64,000 bases of DNA from Nemophila menziesii (GCA_029959085.1 JARWIR010000010.1:9941001-10005000), one strand, 5' to 3'; positions 21,482 through 35,070 are shown, counted from the first letter of the stretch. A program made the numbers and translations. The notes: generated by a model not told the origin, from the sequence alone.

Positions 21482-23580
21482 TTTAATGTTTTTTGTCTCA
21501 AATTTTTGTGTTGTTGTGATCAAATGAATCGAGTGGTTTGTTTGGGTTTGCCACGCTGGTCGACTAAGCAACATGTTTACATTCTTGAAAAACCACGGCT
21601 AAGGGACAAGAGGAAAGTGTAGTCTCAATGACAAACTAACGCTCAAGTCAGTATCGTAAACATGGTAAAATGCCTTTAATGATGTAGGCACTGAAATATG
21701 GGAAAAAGATATAAGTAACATGTATATTTAAAGTATATTTGGAGAGATAAGCAAGATATTTGATAGTGAAATGACTAAGTATATTTATATGCATATGAAT
21801 ATGTAATGGCTCTATGGTATCATATCTTATGCACACTACATTTCCTACCCAACTATTTGGTTGGATGTGATGAGATCCTCTATGGTAAGACTAGTGTATG
21901 AGATAGGCGAGGTATTGGCTTAGCTGAGATGCTACACTAAACTGACGTTGTTGATATTCTATCTTCTTTTAGTTGGCTAACAAGTTGCTGATAAAGGCTG
22001 AGCAAATGCCAATTTATCAAGCTAGGATATAATTACGACAATTTACTGGCAGGGTATAATTTTGGCTTATCATTACATATTTTGCACTATCAATAGTTGA
22101 TATTTTTTTTCAACAGAGCTTCACACATGTGGAAGGGTTTGTTTGTGCAAAAGTGACAGTGCACAGAAAGTCTTATAAGATTGTATTTAAGTGTATCCTC
22201 TTGATTATTTGAATTTTTTTATTAGTAATTGTTTTTCTATTCCTAGAAAGCACACATGGGTGTTAGCACATCCTGAAAAAAGAATCTCAAAGGTACTCTA
22301 ATGCTAATTTAATAGAGGGTTTATTAAAGGATCATTTCACAAATGATCAAAAAAGATTAATGATAAAACTTGGAAGTATTGCAGGTTAAAAATAGTCAAT
22401 TACCTCAATGAAATTAACGTGGTTATCTACTCAAGAGTGTCAAGGTAACTACAATAGCAATAATATGTTTCTCAAAATCAAGTAGGAGAATTCGAATCAT
22501 TATAAGAGTATATGTGTTGGTTCGATTAAAGATCAATTAAGCTCCACCAAGACTATAAGTTGATTTTGAAAGATACTTTGGGCACCTATTTCCCTAATCT
22601 TGCAACCTAAATTGTATGTGTCTTGATAAATCGCAAATAAAGTTATGTTATTAGACAATATTATTCAAGCTAAAATTTGATTCAACCAAAGTGCATGTGT
22701 AAGTCATCTAAACCCGTAGAAGTCTAACAATCTTCTTCCGAAGCTCACTTGCTTTAGTCTAACTTTAGATCTAAACTCAAGCGAGCTTTTGAAGAATCTT
22801 TTTATGATCTCTGCCTACAGCTTTCTTACTTACAAACGAAACTCATTTGTAGCAAGTCACACTTCATATCTAAATTTATTTATGATTTAAATGAATTTTC
22901 GTACTCCTTGCCTCAAAATCTATGTCCTGTTAACTTTTCATACAAAATAAGAAATTTAATAATAGACTCTCTATTACTAAAATACCCTTCATAAAGTGTC
23001 TTAGTATCTTAAATATTTATTGAATGCATAAATTAATACTTTTATAAGGATAATGCAATGAACCGGAAAAATATCTTAGATGTTGTTGTAATTAGAAATG
23101 GAAAAGGTGCTTGAAGATTAAGAAATATTTTAATATAGTGGGATATAATACAATTTTATAAACGTTAAACGAATATAAATAAATAAATAAATAAATAAAT
23201 AAATTAGGTTGGGTAGTGTATTAAAACCATTTATATTAAAAATTGATGATTTGAAAATCATTTTTGATAAAAAGGGTATTCAATTTTTTTTTGTAAAATA
23301 TCGAGTTAATTCTCACATGTATAAGACCGTGGGCCCTACCACCCAGCCCTCTAAGTTTGGCCCATCTCCTCGGCCATTCACCCTAACCGTCCTTTAATAA
23401 TCAAATTTCCCAACAGACGTTACTGAACACTCAACAATTTGCAATAAAAATATATTGGTCTCGATTTAATGCGAACAATATCACTAATTTAAAAAAAGTC
23501 GCGATTGCAGTTAAGGCGTGTTATTATCATTTACGCTATCACTGCTCCTGCTCCTGATACTCGTGATACTCGGAGCAAAT
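21482..23580. other. Unassigned region right of the Helitron
   Basis: About 2.1 kb without a supported gene. A pyrimidine tract and cag at 22100-22118, followed by an open stretch (HVEGFVCAKVTVHRK), resembles an exon start but is unrecognised. An imperfect hairpin (aagctcacttg / caagcgagctt) lies at 22740-22790, and a (AAAT)n run at 23175-23205. Confidence 0.3.
23175..23205. repeat. (AAAT)n microsatellite
   Basis: Seven uninterrupted taaa/aaat units. Confidence 0.9.
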
Positions 23581-23808
23581 CTTTTGCTTCGGACAACTCA
23601 TTGTTTGCTAAAAATATAAAATGTCATGGTCAAGGATCATGTTATTCACTGTCAACTCAATCTAAAAAAATAAACAAAAATAATGTTAGTTAATATGTAT
23701 GATATTCATACAAAGATATTAGGTTAGTTTACGTCAAATTAAACCCTTAAACGACGCTTTAATACTAAATGCTGATATCAACTAAAAAAATATAACACTA
23801 ATAATATA

Positions 23809-23816
<8 letters not shown>

Positions 23817-23881
<65 letters not shown>
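23817..23881. repeat. (TA)n microsatellite
   Basis: About 65 bases of pure TA. The same site in alpha has only a short run (11088-11112). Confidence 0.95.
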
Positions 23882-23883
<2 letters not shown>

Positions 23884-24520
23884 AGTAACAAATCTATATA
23901 ATTAAACCCTCAAACAACGCTTTAATACTATTCTTTTACATAATGTAGTGACCTAAGGTGAAATACTTTTAGGTATCTAGAAAAGAAAATCTTAACAAAA
24001 ATTTATGACTCCTCTTCTATATCATGCATACTAACATTAATAATTACAAGCACTACTTTATGATGAAACCACTCAACAACATATGAAATTTTGGCACTTC
24101 ATTCTGACTTTTTTAATTATAATGAAATACACACACAATTGAAAAAAAATGGGAATAGGAACACGTACCATCAATAACTTTCTTTATGGTAATTTGAGCT
24201 CCGCCATGGAGATAGCTATATAGTAGCTAATGGATCCGAATCTAGATCTAGATCTATATGTTAATAATTCAAACAAATAGATGAGTTATGAGAACCTATT
24301 TATGAGATTTACGAGATTTTGAGAGAAAACAAATGAGATCTAGATAGAAAAAATTTAAGATATTTGGAGAGAAAGAAGACGAGATCTAAATAGAAAAAAG
24401 CTAATTTCAAGTAAAAGAAAATACTAGAAGTTTATAAAAACAGGAGTATATATTAAAATAGTGATAGAAACCCATACATATTTACAAATTATGATCCGAT
24501 TTGAGACCCAATGTTATATT

Positions 24521-24741
24521 GTGTCCGTTTGAAAGGGATTTTTTGAAAAAATACTTAAAAGTGCTTCTAACATTATAAATGTTTTTTAGACCCCTTAAAA
24601 ACACTTTTATGAGAAGCACTAAATAAGTGCTTCTAAAAAAAGTGATTTTAAATTTCAATTTTTTTTAAATATATTTTAAAATTTTAAATTTTATTCAAAA
24701 ATCAAATTTTTCTTCAAAAATAAGCATTTCCAAACGGGTAC
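24521..24741. mobile_element. Small MITE (221 bp) with gt(g/a)(t/c)ccgtttg termini
   Basis: The left end gtgtccgtttgaaa and right end tttccaaacgggtac are inverted repeats. The interior is A/T-rich with imperfect internal pairing (aagtgcttct ... agaagcact). Alpha and delta lack these bases at the collinear position, so it is an insertion in gamma. The target duplication is not clear. hAT- or Harbinger-type is possible. Confidence 0.65.
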
Positions 24742-25774
24742 ATAAACTATCCAATTACGTTTGTTTCGTTGTTCACTATCCCCATTTGTTTTATACGACT
24801 AAAACATAATTTAATATTATTATTATTACATGAAAAAAATTTAGTATTAAGCAAAAAAAAATCATGTTCAAATATTAATTAAAAAATCATTATTTATATT
24901 ATAAGTGGACTTTCTTTATTTGTTAATATGTGATTTATTATACGTGAGATTGCATCTACTTCATGTTCAAGAAACGTATCTATATAACCCTAGAGGGGTG
25001 AGCCCATGTACTCCCCGAAACAGTGAGTATGTTTTTCCTAGAGGAAACCCGAAAAAGTCTTCTAAAATTTCTCATAATAAATTCATGTGACTTCTGTGAA
25101 TAAGTATGTGGTCAAGCTTAATTTATATCATTTTGATGATAGTTTAGGCCTATTCTCGTCTCTCAAGATTGAGGATAATAGAATGACCATTTTTAGTAGG
25201 ATGTGGTGGATCTTTCGGAGGGATGGAACACCTCAGAGAATTATATAATGCATCCTACAATTGCTCCAGATCAAATTATTCCAGTATCTCCCAATTGGAG
25301 ACACAAAATGAACTATAGGTCCGTATATTGTATAAAGATTTTAATATAAGTGTAGATATAATTTATATCTGCTTAATCTGTAAGTTCCTTTTTTATAAAA
25401 AGTAATATATATATTTTGTTGTAAAAAATAAATAAATTATACTAATAAAATAAAATTTAAGTGTTATGTAAGACCAAATGAAGATTCTGAACAAATTTGG
25501 AGATCAATTACTTATATTTTTGTAATGGTAGGTGTATATTTTAAAATAATATGAGATCAATGGACCCCTCTCAAATACACTTGGCTCCACCCTAACTGGG
25601 TGTTTTCGGATTGCCATGTATCGACCCTTAATTATATAAGAGTATAACCATCCTCTAAAAGGTCACAAGTTTCTAGACAACTCACCCTTCCCATTTACTT
25701 AGAGAAAAACTTCAGTATAATCACACATTAATATATCGTAATACTAATTCCTAAAATCAAATAAAGAAATATAA

Positions 25775-25781
<7 letters not shown>

Positions 25782-25839
<58 letters not shown>
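25782..25839. repeat. (TA)n(GA)n microsatellite
   Basis: About 46 bases of TA followed by gagagagaga. Alpha has a much shorter version at 11199-11220. Confidence 0.9.
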
Positions 25840-25999
25840 GGGTTTTTTTTTTCAAATTTAGTATAATCACACATTAATATATCGTGAATTAATTAATTAA
25901 AAATAATTAGCAAAAATGATCTCACATTTCTCAATAGAAATCAAATTAGGTTCAATCAATTTATAAAACAATTGAAAAAATGGGAGTAGAAATATATAC

Positions 26000-26045
26000 C
26001 ATCAGTGAATTTCTTTATGGTGATTTGAGCTTTGCGACCAGCCAT
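26000..26045 (-). CDS. Candidate mini-exon, MAGRKAQITIKKFTD (module delta)
   Basis: Same mini-exon as at 11734-11779, with one residue changed (T for I) and the GT after it kept. Upstream in frame is the hexamer-derived D/L/P repeat (LDSDPDLDLDPDP). Delta begins downstream of where a second exon would lie, so only this exon remains. Unrecognised product; may not be coding. Confidence 0.2.
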
Positions 26046-27772
26046 AGTGATAGCTATATAGTAGCTAACTGGATCTGGATCTAAATCGAGATCTGGATCT
26101 GAATCAAGATTTAGATCTGAATCTAGATTTAGATCTGTAAGTTGATAATTCAAATATAATATATGATTTATGAAAACCTATTTATGAGATGTATGAGATT
26201 TCGAGATAGAAAAAATTTAAAAGATTTGGAGAGAAAGCAGACGAGATCTAAATAGAAAAAAGATTTAAAGTGAAAGAAAATACTTGAAATTTATAAAAAA
26301 ACAGGAGTATATATATTAAAACAGGGATAGATGCCCATACATATTCAAAAATTATAATCGGATTTAATATTTAATGTCATATAGACTATCCAATTACTTT
26401 TGTTTTGTTGTTTAGTATCCCCATTTTGTGTCTTAGGACTAAAAAGTAATTTAATAATATTATTATTACATATAAAAATACAATATCAAGAAAAAGTTCA
26501 TGTTTAAATATTAATTTAAAAATCATTATTTATATTATAAGTGGGTTTTCTTAATTTCATAACATGTGATTTATTAGACTTGAGCTTCCATCTATTTCAT
26601 GTTCAAAAGACTTGTCTATATAGGTGAGCCATTTTTGCATTCTGGTGATGAGCATTGAGATCAATCACCTAAACTTGCAGTATATCATGTTCATTACATG
26701 TACTTCCCAGAAATGCATGAGTATTTTTTTCCTAAAGCAAGCACAAAAAATTTTGCCAAAATTTCTCATAATAGAAATCATGTGACTTCTATGAATAAGT
26801 ATGTGGTCGAGCTTAATAATAAATGCTGAGAATCGCTGATCGCTCTGAATCTCTCTCTAAGTAAGAGACCCTCCCTCATTCCTAACTATATTTTTCAGGT
26901 GCTGAAAGAATTATAACACCAGAGCCCATCTAGAACCTAGGCATAAGTCACCTAGATTGACGGATAATGTATGGAAAATTCTGCAATTTTTCGACCAGTC
27001 CGTAAAGTTAAGAATTTTTTGATACTCGCACATTATGCGATCCATCTTGTTTTTGGAAACCCTCCATATCTATCCTTTTGATGATGGTTTAGGCCTATTC
27101 TCGTCTCTCAAGATAGAAGCTAATAAAGCGATCATTTTTTAGGATGTGGTGTATCTTTCGGAGGGATGTAACAACTTAGAAAATTATATTATGCATCCTA
27201 CAATAGCTCTAGATCAAACTACTCTAGTATCTCCCAATGGAGACGTAAAATGTACTATAGGTCTCTATATTTTATAAAGATTTTAATCTAAGTGCAAATA
27301 TTAAATTTTTTAATTGCTTAGTTTATAAGTTCCTTTTTTATTTAAAGTAATATATATTTTCTTGTAAATAAAAAAAATTATACAGATAAAATAATTTAAA
27401 ATCTAATTAAAATAACATAAAAGTTAGGGAAGACCAAATGAAGATTCTTAACAAATATGGAGATCAATTACTTATATATTTGTAATGGTAGGTGTATATT
27501 TTGAAAAAATAACGGGGAGGTGGATATGTGGACCCCTTGCAAATACAGTTGGCTCCACGCCTATCTAGGTGTTTCCGGATTGCCATGTATCGACCCTTAA
27601 TCCTCTAAGAATGGAACAATCCTCTAAGAGGTCACAAGTTCCTAGAAAACTCACCCTTACCATTTACTTAGCAAAAAACTTCAATGCCACCAATGAACCC
27701 TCCTATGGCACAATATCCACCCCCACTTCGTCCACTAACTTGTAAGTTCACATACATTTTCTAACTTCTCAA

Positions 27773-27775
<3 letters not shown>

Positions 27776-27829
<54 letters not shown>
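27776..27829. repeat. (TA)n microsatellite
   Basis: About 54 bases of pure TA. The alpha counterpart (13629-13640) is short. Confidence 0.95.
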
Positions 27830-27832
<3 letters not shown>

Positions 27833-29286
27833 ATACTAACTATTTTTTTCATGTAGTAATAAAAATAAGAGCTCACATGATTAGATGATGGTGCATTGTG
27901 CACTTTTTATCACAGATGATCTCAAAACTAAAGGAGAACAAACTAGAGGGTATATTCTCACGTATATCAGTGTTAACGAGTAAGTTATTACTATATGACA
28001 TAATAACAAATATGAAATATTAATATTAACTTTTAAAAAACCAATATACTTGAAAATATTTATGCATGTTTAAAATTATTTATAGAGTTTAGCGGATAAG
28101 GATAGGATTTTATATTCAACAGATTTTATAACAAATAGAATTTGTAGTTTTTATGTGATTTAATATAAGTCTTATAGGCCAATCATGGTCAGTCACCTCC
28201 ACATTCTTAATTATTTTACGTTAGGAAAATATATTTCCATAATTAAAAGGGTTTTAACTAGAATCTTATGAGTTAAACATGTTAAGCACATAACAGTTTT
28301 ATAATTTCTCATTCCCCAAATATGGAAAAACTAAATGTGTTAGATTAGAATCCATTAAAATTAAAAGATGCGCTCATTATTTTAGCTATACAATTTTAAT
28401 GGGGTTTATAATGGTAACATAATTCATATGCGATCCTATTAGTTTCACATAACTTTATAAGATAGTGGAAATATATTCTCTACCCTAAGGCTCTTGTCTT
28501 TCTATCAAGTTGTTTTGTTGACTACGACATTATATCTAAAAAAACTTTATGAATTATTTTTAGGAGATAAATAATAAGTGTGTCAATGTATCATTTCTTC
28601 TAAAGGTAATATTGTAAAACCAGTTAAGTCATAAAATACTAATGTTTTTAATAAATAAGACTCTTAGTGGTCATTACATATTCCTTGGCATGCTTTTCTC
28701 TTTTTAAATTTATGACATTTAACACAATCACCAATTATGTTAAAGCATCTAGAAATTTAATAATTTTAACAATTAAATATTAAATATTATCATGCCACAT
28801 ATCACAATAATTATAGAATATAATCATATAAAATTTGATAAAGTTTTTAAATAAATTGAACCACCTGTTACACTTATCACACTAGATTATAATTATCTTC
28901 ACCCTCTAGAAATTAAGTTTTAATCCTACTTTATTATGAGAAAAAATTGATCATAATAATATGAGGGATCCTAAAATATATCAAGTATAATGAGATTTTT
29001 TCAAGTAATAAGTTTTATCTTTTCCGTTTACGAGAACTGCAACCAAGTTTCATATGTATTCATTTTTCTTATCAAACACCTTCTCTAAATCATATAAAAA
29101 TCTTGAAGTTTTAGCATAAAAAGTAATGATTCTCCAATGTTCACAATAAATTTCCACCAAAAAATTGCGTCAAATCATTATCGCAAGTATTTCCCCCTTT
29201 TCCCCAACCAATTTCACGTTAACTCCAGATGCAACCATTATTTGAAATATCATAATCGTTTCCAAATTTTTGGAAAATAATGAAAT

Positions 29287-29540
29287 TGATGTCTCCCTAT
29301 TTGTGATGATTTAATCTTAGTTGAAGACATCATTTTAGGATTACTTAGGAAGTACTTAGTCGATTTTTATTCATATATTAGTATTTTCTTATTTCTTATC
29401 TTGATTTGGTGATTTATTATTTTAAGAGTATATTTAGTTTAATTGTTTATTAATCGTGAAGCTTTAAAGATATATGGTAATTAATTAGATAAAAAATCAA
29501 TTCCAATAGTGAAAGGAAATAAGATAATGATGGAAATAAA
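29287..29540 (+). mobile_element. Athila-type LTR 5' fragment, copy 1
   Basis: Begins tgatgtctccctatttgtga and follows the LTR at 62747 closely for about 250 bases, then stops. No internal retroelement sequence is attached. Confidence 0.8.
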
Positions 29541-30050
29541 TTACATGTTAAATATTATAATGCCACATATCACAATAATCATAGAATATAATCATATAAA
29601 ATTTGATAAAGTTTTTAAATAAATTGAACCACCTGGTACACTTATCATACTAGATTATAATTATCTTCATTCTCTAGAAATTAGGTTTTAATCCTACTTT
29701 ATTCAGAGAAAAAAAATTGATCATAATAATATGAGGGATCCTAAAAAATATCAAGTATAATGAGATTTTTTGAAGTAATAAGTTTTATCTTTTCCTTTTA
29801 CGCAACCAAGTTTCATATGTATTCATTTTTCTTATCAAACACCTTCTCTAAATTATATAAAAATCTTGAAGTTTTAGCATAAAAAGTAGTGATTCTCCCA
29901 TGTTCAAAATCAATTTCCACCAAAAAATTACGTCAAATCATTATCGCAAGTATTTTCCCCCTATTCCCCAACTAATTTCACGTTAACTCCAGATGCAACC
30001 ATTATTTAAAATATCATAATCGTTTTCAAATTTTTTGAAAATAATGAAAT

Positions 30051-30304
30051 TGATGTCTCCCTATTTGTGATGATTTAATCTTAGTTAGAGACATCATTTT
30101 AGGATTACTTAGGAAGTACTTAGTCGATTTTTATTCATATATTAGTATTTTCTTATTTCTTTTCTTGATTTGGTGGTTTATTATTTTTAGAGCATATTTA
30201 GTTTAATTGTTTATTAATCGTGAAGCTTTAAAAATATATGGTAATTAATTAGATGTCAAATCAATTCCAATAGATTAAGGAAACAAGGTAATGATGGAAA
30301 TCGA
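30051..30304 (+). mobile_element. Athila-type LTR 5' fragment, copy 2
   Basis: Nearly identical to 29287-29540, carried along in the tandem duplication. Confidence 0.8.
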
Positions 30305-30999
30305 TTACATGTTCAATATTATCATGCCACATATCGCAATAATCATAGAATATAATCATATAAATTTGATAAAGTTTTTTAAATAAATTGAACCACCTGT
30401 TACACTTATCACACTAGATTATAATTATCTTCACCCTCTAGAAATTAGGTTTTAATCCTACTTTATTCAGAGAAAAAAATTGATCATATTAATATGAGGG
30501 ATCCTAAAAAATATCAAGTATAATGAGATTTTTTCAAGTAATAAGTTTTATCTTTTCTTTTTATGAGAACTGCAACCAAGATTCATATGTATTCGTCTTT
30601 CTTATCAAACACCTTCTCTAAATCATATAAAAATCTTGAATTACATATTATATCTACTTTTATAAAATATATTCATGACGAATAAAAGTTTGAGAATATA
30701 CAAGTACTTGTATTTTTTAGTTTTAAATTTTGAAGCATCCATCTTTTTTTCTCAACAACATAATTTTAATAAAAAATATAGACCAAAACCATTGTAAGTC
30801 ATTTTGCAACCACAACTTTTGCAAAAACCACATTAAAGTAAACTGATCAAACTACTACAAACATATTTAAAAAAATGAAATTACTAAATAAATGATTCTT
30901 CATTAATTAGTTTTACACTCAAGTCCCTACTTTTAACTGTAGACTAACTATACAATAAGAATAAAAGAAAGCCAGGTCTCAAAGTCCACAAGTTTTAAA

Positions 31000-32141
31000 T
31001 ATGGAATAGAAAAAACTAAAGATGTATGACACACACGAATGAGGAACTAGATAAAAAATTTGTGTAATATAGATAAGGAAAATAATATTAGAATCATACT
31101 TAAAATAAAAAATTTATGAAACACTCTCCTCTTTCCCTCATTTATCTTGTTTAGTTGCAGCACTAGCAGAAAGTAAGCTTTCTAAATAAATTTATGCTTC
31201 AAGATAAGAATCAAAATCATTGATATCTATAAATATATTAGAATGATATTTCAGATTAAAAGAAAGAACATCGATCTAAACACATATAGAAAATCTCCAT
31301 TTTAACAAACAAAATGGAGCCTCCATATATTCTTGACAATATCTGTTACATATGAATATGTAATAAACTTATTCCAAGACTCTCTCCCTCCATACTCAGT
31401 ATGTAATTCAAATATCCACATACATTTTATAATAATCCCATAGTACAAACAAACCTCCTCCTAATCCTAATACCAAATTGATCTTCGCCCCACATATCCA
31501 GGTTACTCCATCCCCGTACAAATCATCTCCCAATACATGGATGAGTCTCCAAATGTAGTTTCTCATTTACAAATTTACCCAAATCTTTTACTGGTACATA
31601 ATCTATAAACCCTTTAATACCCCTCCATTAGGTAGAATTCCTCCGGTAATCTTTTACTTCATTTCCGTTAAAACCACAACTACTACAATTATACAAAATG
31701 CGTATGACTTTGAAGTCATCATTACATAAACCATAATCAAAACCATATATTATAAAAAAATTCTTTTAACACCTGTAGAAGACAATTTATTTGATTTTCT
31801 TAGATATGGGTTCCAAGAAGATAATTATAATCAATGTTTATACACACTAACCCATTCAAAGACTCCACTAGCTGAAGAAGCCTCTTGGGATCCTTCATAG
31901 GGAAACCAATATCATTTTCATACGGTAAAGTGTTGTGGTAAAGAGGAAAGTGAACAATTCCTTAAGGTATATACCGAATGACGTAATGAAAAAATTAGGT
32001 GTTGATGAATACTGTTCGAATTGTTGGGGTTGTTCAGGGATCAAGACAAATGAGTTTTGGTGAAATTTGATAGTAATATGAGTTTGACAAGTATTTTAAG
32101 AGGATTTCAATGCTAAGCTCATCAGGGAGATTCGGCTTCAT
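31000..32141 (-). pseudogene. F-box/FBA-domain protein pseudogene 1
   Basis: The minus strand starts at ATG 32141 with MKPNLPDELSIEILLKYL, a clear F-box N-terminus (LPDE-x-x-x-EIL). F-box proteins of this class bind SKP1 in SCF ubiquitin ligases and recruit targets through an F-box-associated (FBA) domain. Scraps of that domain follow in shifting frames: FPMKDPKRLLQLVESLNGLVC near 31860-31910, CNDDFKVIRILYNC near 31700-31735, and LGGGLFVLWDYYK...VDIWI near 31400-31470. Expected order and spacing (about 1.1 kb) are kept, but multiple frameshifts and stops make it a pseudogene. A diverged tandem copy lies at 33820-34961. Confidence 0.75.
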
Positions 32142-33400
32142 GAATGTAATATCAAAGAATTCAATAGATAAAAAGGAGAGGAATTAGGAGGTGTGTCACT
32201 GATAATTTAGATTTTTAAAAAGTCTACATTTTATGCTTTCAAACCAATAAACATTTGAAGGTATGATAAAAAGTTATGCTTGTTTTCATGGGGTTAGAAA
32301 GTCTACATGGGAATCAGGTATACATTTAAGTAACTTAAATCCCATCGTTGATTCATTATTATGACCGATCTTTGGGATGCATATAATAGAGCACATATAT
32401 CAAGGTATTATTTATTTACACAAGAACATCATTGAACCTTTAAATTTTCTCTGTCATCTTTATTTCTCTTTTATTTTAATTTTATTCTAACTCTTTTAAT
32501 GCTTAAACCTTTACTTATTTTAATTATGGCTATGCTTATCCAAACCTTGTACAACTTGGGACCTCAAGAATGTAGTTTAGGTCATGAATTAAATATATTT
32601 GACATTATTTTATTTAATTAAAGTATGTATCTCTCAGAAAGGACAAGAGACCCTACTCAATCTAGCACATACATCAGAACCTGTGATTCTTGTAAAAATT
32701 TGTACTTCAGCTAGAAAGCCAAATACTTAAAAAAACTCTAACAATTCTTACTTACATGCCCAAATCAAAGACACATCCGAGAAAAAATAGTTATAACTAC
32801 AAAATCTTTTGAAAACATTCAAAATATTTTTATTGAGGGAGGAGACCTAGTTAAGAATTCTATCAATCAAGATTTTTTGTTGATGTTTTATGCATCCAAT
32901 TGTAATGTAACAATTATGCATTCCAAATTTTAAATAAACAAATTCATATATAGAATAAAAATAAACAAACATCTCCACCTATATTTATTTCAAAATTATC
33001 AAAAATATTAACCAGAGCGAGACCACGACATCAATATTGATATTAATACAATACATAGTTGTTATTAATACAAAAATATACATTATTGAGGTTTGTTTAT
33101 AAATGTAATAAAACCATATCTCATTGATTTTAATAACTGTTCAATGTAATCAAAGATGTTGTTTCATGGAATTAGTTCCATAAATTCAGAAAATGAGTTG
33201 AGAAAATGCTTTGCATCAACAACTTAAATACCCTAATAAAATCGCCATAATACTTAATTTGAATAATGAAAAATTGTTTGAAATTAATTAAGAAACATGA
33301 ATAAAGATTTCTAAAAATATAATGATATACTTTCAAATTCCTAAACTTGTTTAACACCATACGAGATAAATCTACTAGGTTACTACGTTTATCTTCTCCA
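32142..33400. other. Spacer between the two F-box pseudogenes
   Basis: AT-rich, with no supported gene. It would contain the promoter of F-box copy 1 at its left end. I see nothing else in it. Confidence 0.4.
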
Positions 33401-33819
33401 ATGCCCTTCCTAGATCGTGCATTATGTGTACCTTGTTAAAAAATATATCAATGACAAACAAAAGTTTTATTATACATTAGTACTCATACCTTCTGGTATC
33501 AAATTTTAAAGGTCTCGGTTTCTAATGTATTCATATATTTTTTCTCAACAAGTTAAATTTGATAAAGAATATAGCCGAATATCATTGTAAAGTATATTTT
33601 GGAACCACAAATTTTGCAAAGAAGACCATAAATTGATTAAACTATTTACAAACTTATTAAAACCAAACAACTCTACAAAATCAAAGCTTCTTCATCATAT
33701 AGTTTCACACTCCAGTCCCTCCTTACTGTAGATTAGCAATACACTAACAACTAGAAACCTCATGTACCAAACTGAATATGTTTTAAATGTTAAATATAAG
33801 ATATGAAAGATGATTTATA

Positions 33820-34961
33820 CACATATGGAGTATAACTAAATAAATAATTAGTGTAATACAAACGAATAAAATATTACCGATAGCCAGACTTTTTATAAGA
33901 AATTTGTGAAACATTTTCATCTTCTTCTCACTCATTTTGTTACGAATCCTAACTAGGAGAAAGTCTGCTTTTTATACAAATTTTTTCTTCAAGACAAACA
34001 TAAAAATAGTTGATCTTTATATTCCTTTTAGAATAATATTTTGGATTATAAATCAAGAACATTAACTCAAACACAAATATAACTTTTCAATTCTTTAACA
34101 AACAAAATATGACCACGTATATATTCTTGTCCATAACATTTAGATTACATGATACCTTCAGCGCGGACTACTTCATAATCCAAATATAGACATGAATTTA
34201 ATGATAATCATATTGTACACACAAACATTCTATTGATCCTTCTAATATCAAATCGAAATCCACCTCTACATAATGTGCTTGCTCAAGCTCCTAGTTCGAA
34301 ACATTTCTAAAATCAATTGAAATAGTACTTGTTTTATAAGTAAACCCAACATATGGACCCATTTACTTATTTACCGAATCTTTCATTGTACCAACATTAT
34401 AAAATAAATACCACAACAATTAAAAGACCTGGTATGAATTTTTACCTTAGTAACATAAATACCACTTCCACTAAAATTCTACAAAATGCATTAAAATTTA
34501 TATTTATCATTACACAAAATTGATACCGAGCCTATAATTATAAAATAAATTCGTTTAAAAATAAAAGAAGGTAATTTATTAAATTTTCTATGAGATGAAT
34601 TTGACAAAAATAGATTATACTCACTATTTATAATAACTATCAAATGCAATGACTCCACAAACTGAATAACCTCTTAGGATCATTTCATTTGTAATCAATA
34701 TAATTTGCATATGATAAATACTTGTGTGTTAAAGGGGCAAGTGAAGAATGCCGTAAGTTGTAAGACGGGTGCCGTGATGAGACAATGTGTTACTTATGAG
34801 TGGTCTTTGAGTTTTAAAGGAATAAAGACAAATAAATTTGGTGAAATTTGATGGTGAGATATGTTTGAAGAATTTTTTTTAAATGGTTTTGAACTGAAAG
34901 AGGGATTTTACATGTATAAGAGGATTTTAATTACAAGCTCATTAGGAAAATTTGGATTCAT
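33820..34961 (-). pseudogene. F-box/FBA-domain protein pseudogene 2
   Basis: ATG at 34961 (minus) opens MNPNFPNELVIKILLYM, an F-box start, then stops. Degenerate FBA-like scraps follow in the same order as copy 1, for example ELEQAHYVEVDFDLILEGS near 34210-34290 and YIWIMK...LKVSCNLNV near 34120-34180. Flanking sequence on the 3' side (33420-33820) also aligns with that of copy 1 (30650-31000), so both arose by tandem duplication of one gene. It is more decayed than copy 1. Confidence 0.65.
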
Positions 34962-35070
34962 AAATGTTGATTTTCGTAGTTTAGGCAAGACTTGTAACCC
35001 TTAAACCTTAGAAATGAAAGTAAATTGTAAATATGAAATAAATATTGTTAAAAAATAACTATATTCAAAT

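Larger units (their letters stand above)
23581..25712. repeat. Duplicated module, copy gamma
   Basis: Collinear with 10880-13545 of alpha, with a deletion where alpha has 11150-11330 and without the alpha MITE. It carries a private insertion at 24521-24741 and a 65 bp (TA)n tract. The MAGRKAQ mini-exon is broken by a 7-base deletion near 24200. Homology stops at 25712, where delta begins within the sequence of the module, so gamma and delta form a partial tandem duplication. Confidence 0.8.
25713..29283. repeat. Duplicated module, copy delta
   Basis: Collinear with about 11140-15063 of alpha. It keeps the best-preserved mini-exon (26000-26045), lacks the alpha MITE, and has an extra insert around 26930-26980 relative to alpha. 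Its homology to alpha ends exactly where an Athila-type LTR start was joined (29287). Confidence 0.8.
28773..30640. repeat. Tandem array of about 766 bp units containing LTR starts (2.4 copies)
   Basis: Units at 28773-29540, 29541-30304 and a partial 30305-30640. The marker atgccacatatc is spaced 768 and 764 bp. Each full unit is about 510 bp of module DNA followed by 254 bp of Athila-type LTR start (29287-29540 and 30051-30304). The junction back to module DNA falls on ttacatg, a word present at the matching place in both the LTR and the module, so microhomology is likely. Confidence 0.9.

Noticed and set aside
28773..30640. CRISPR-like or satellite array
   Set aside because: Only 2.4 units of about 766 bp, with LTR content and eukaryotic context; no short direct repeats with spacers.
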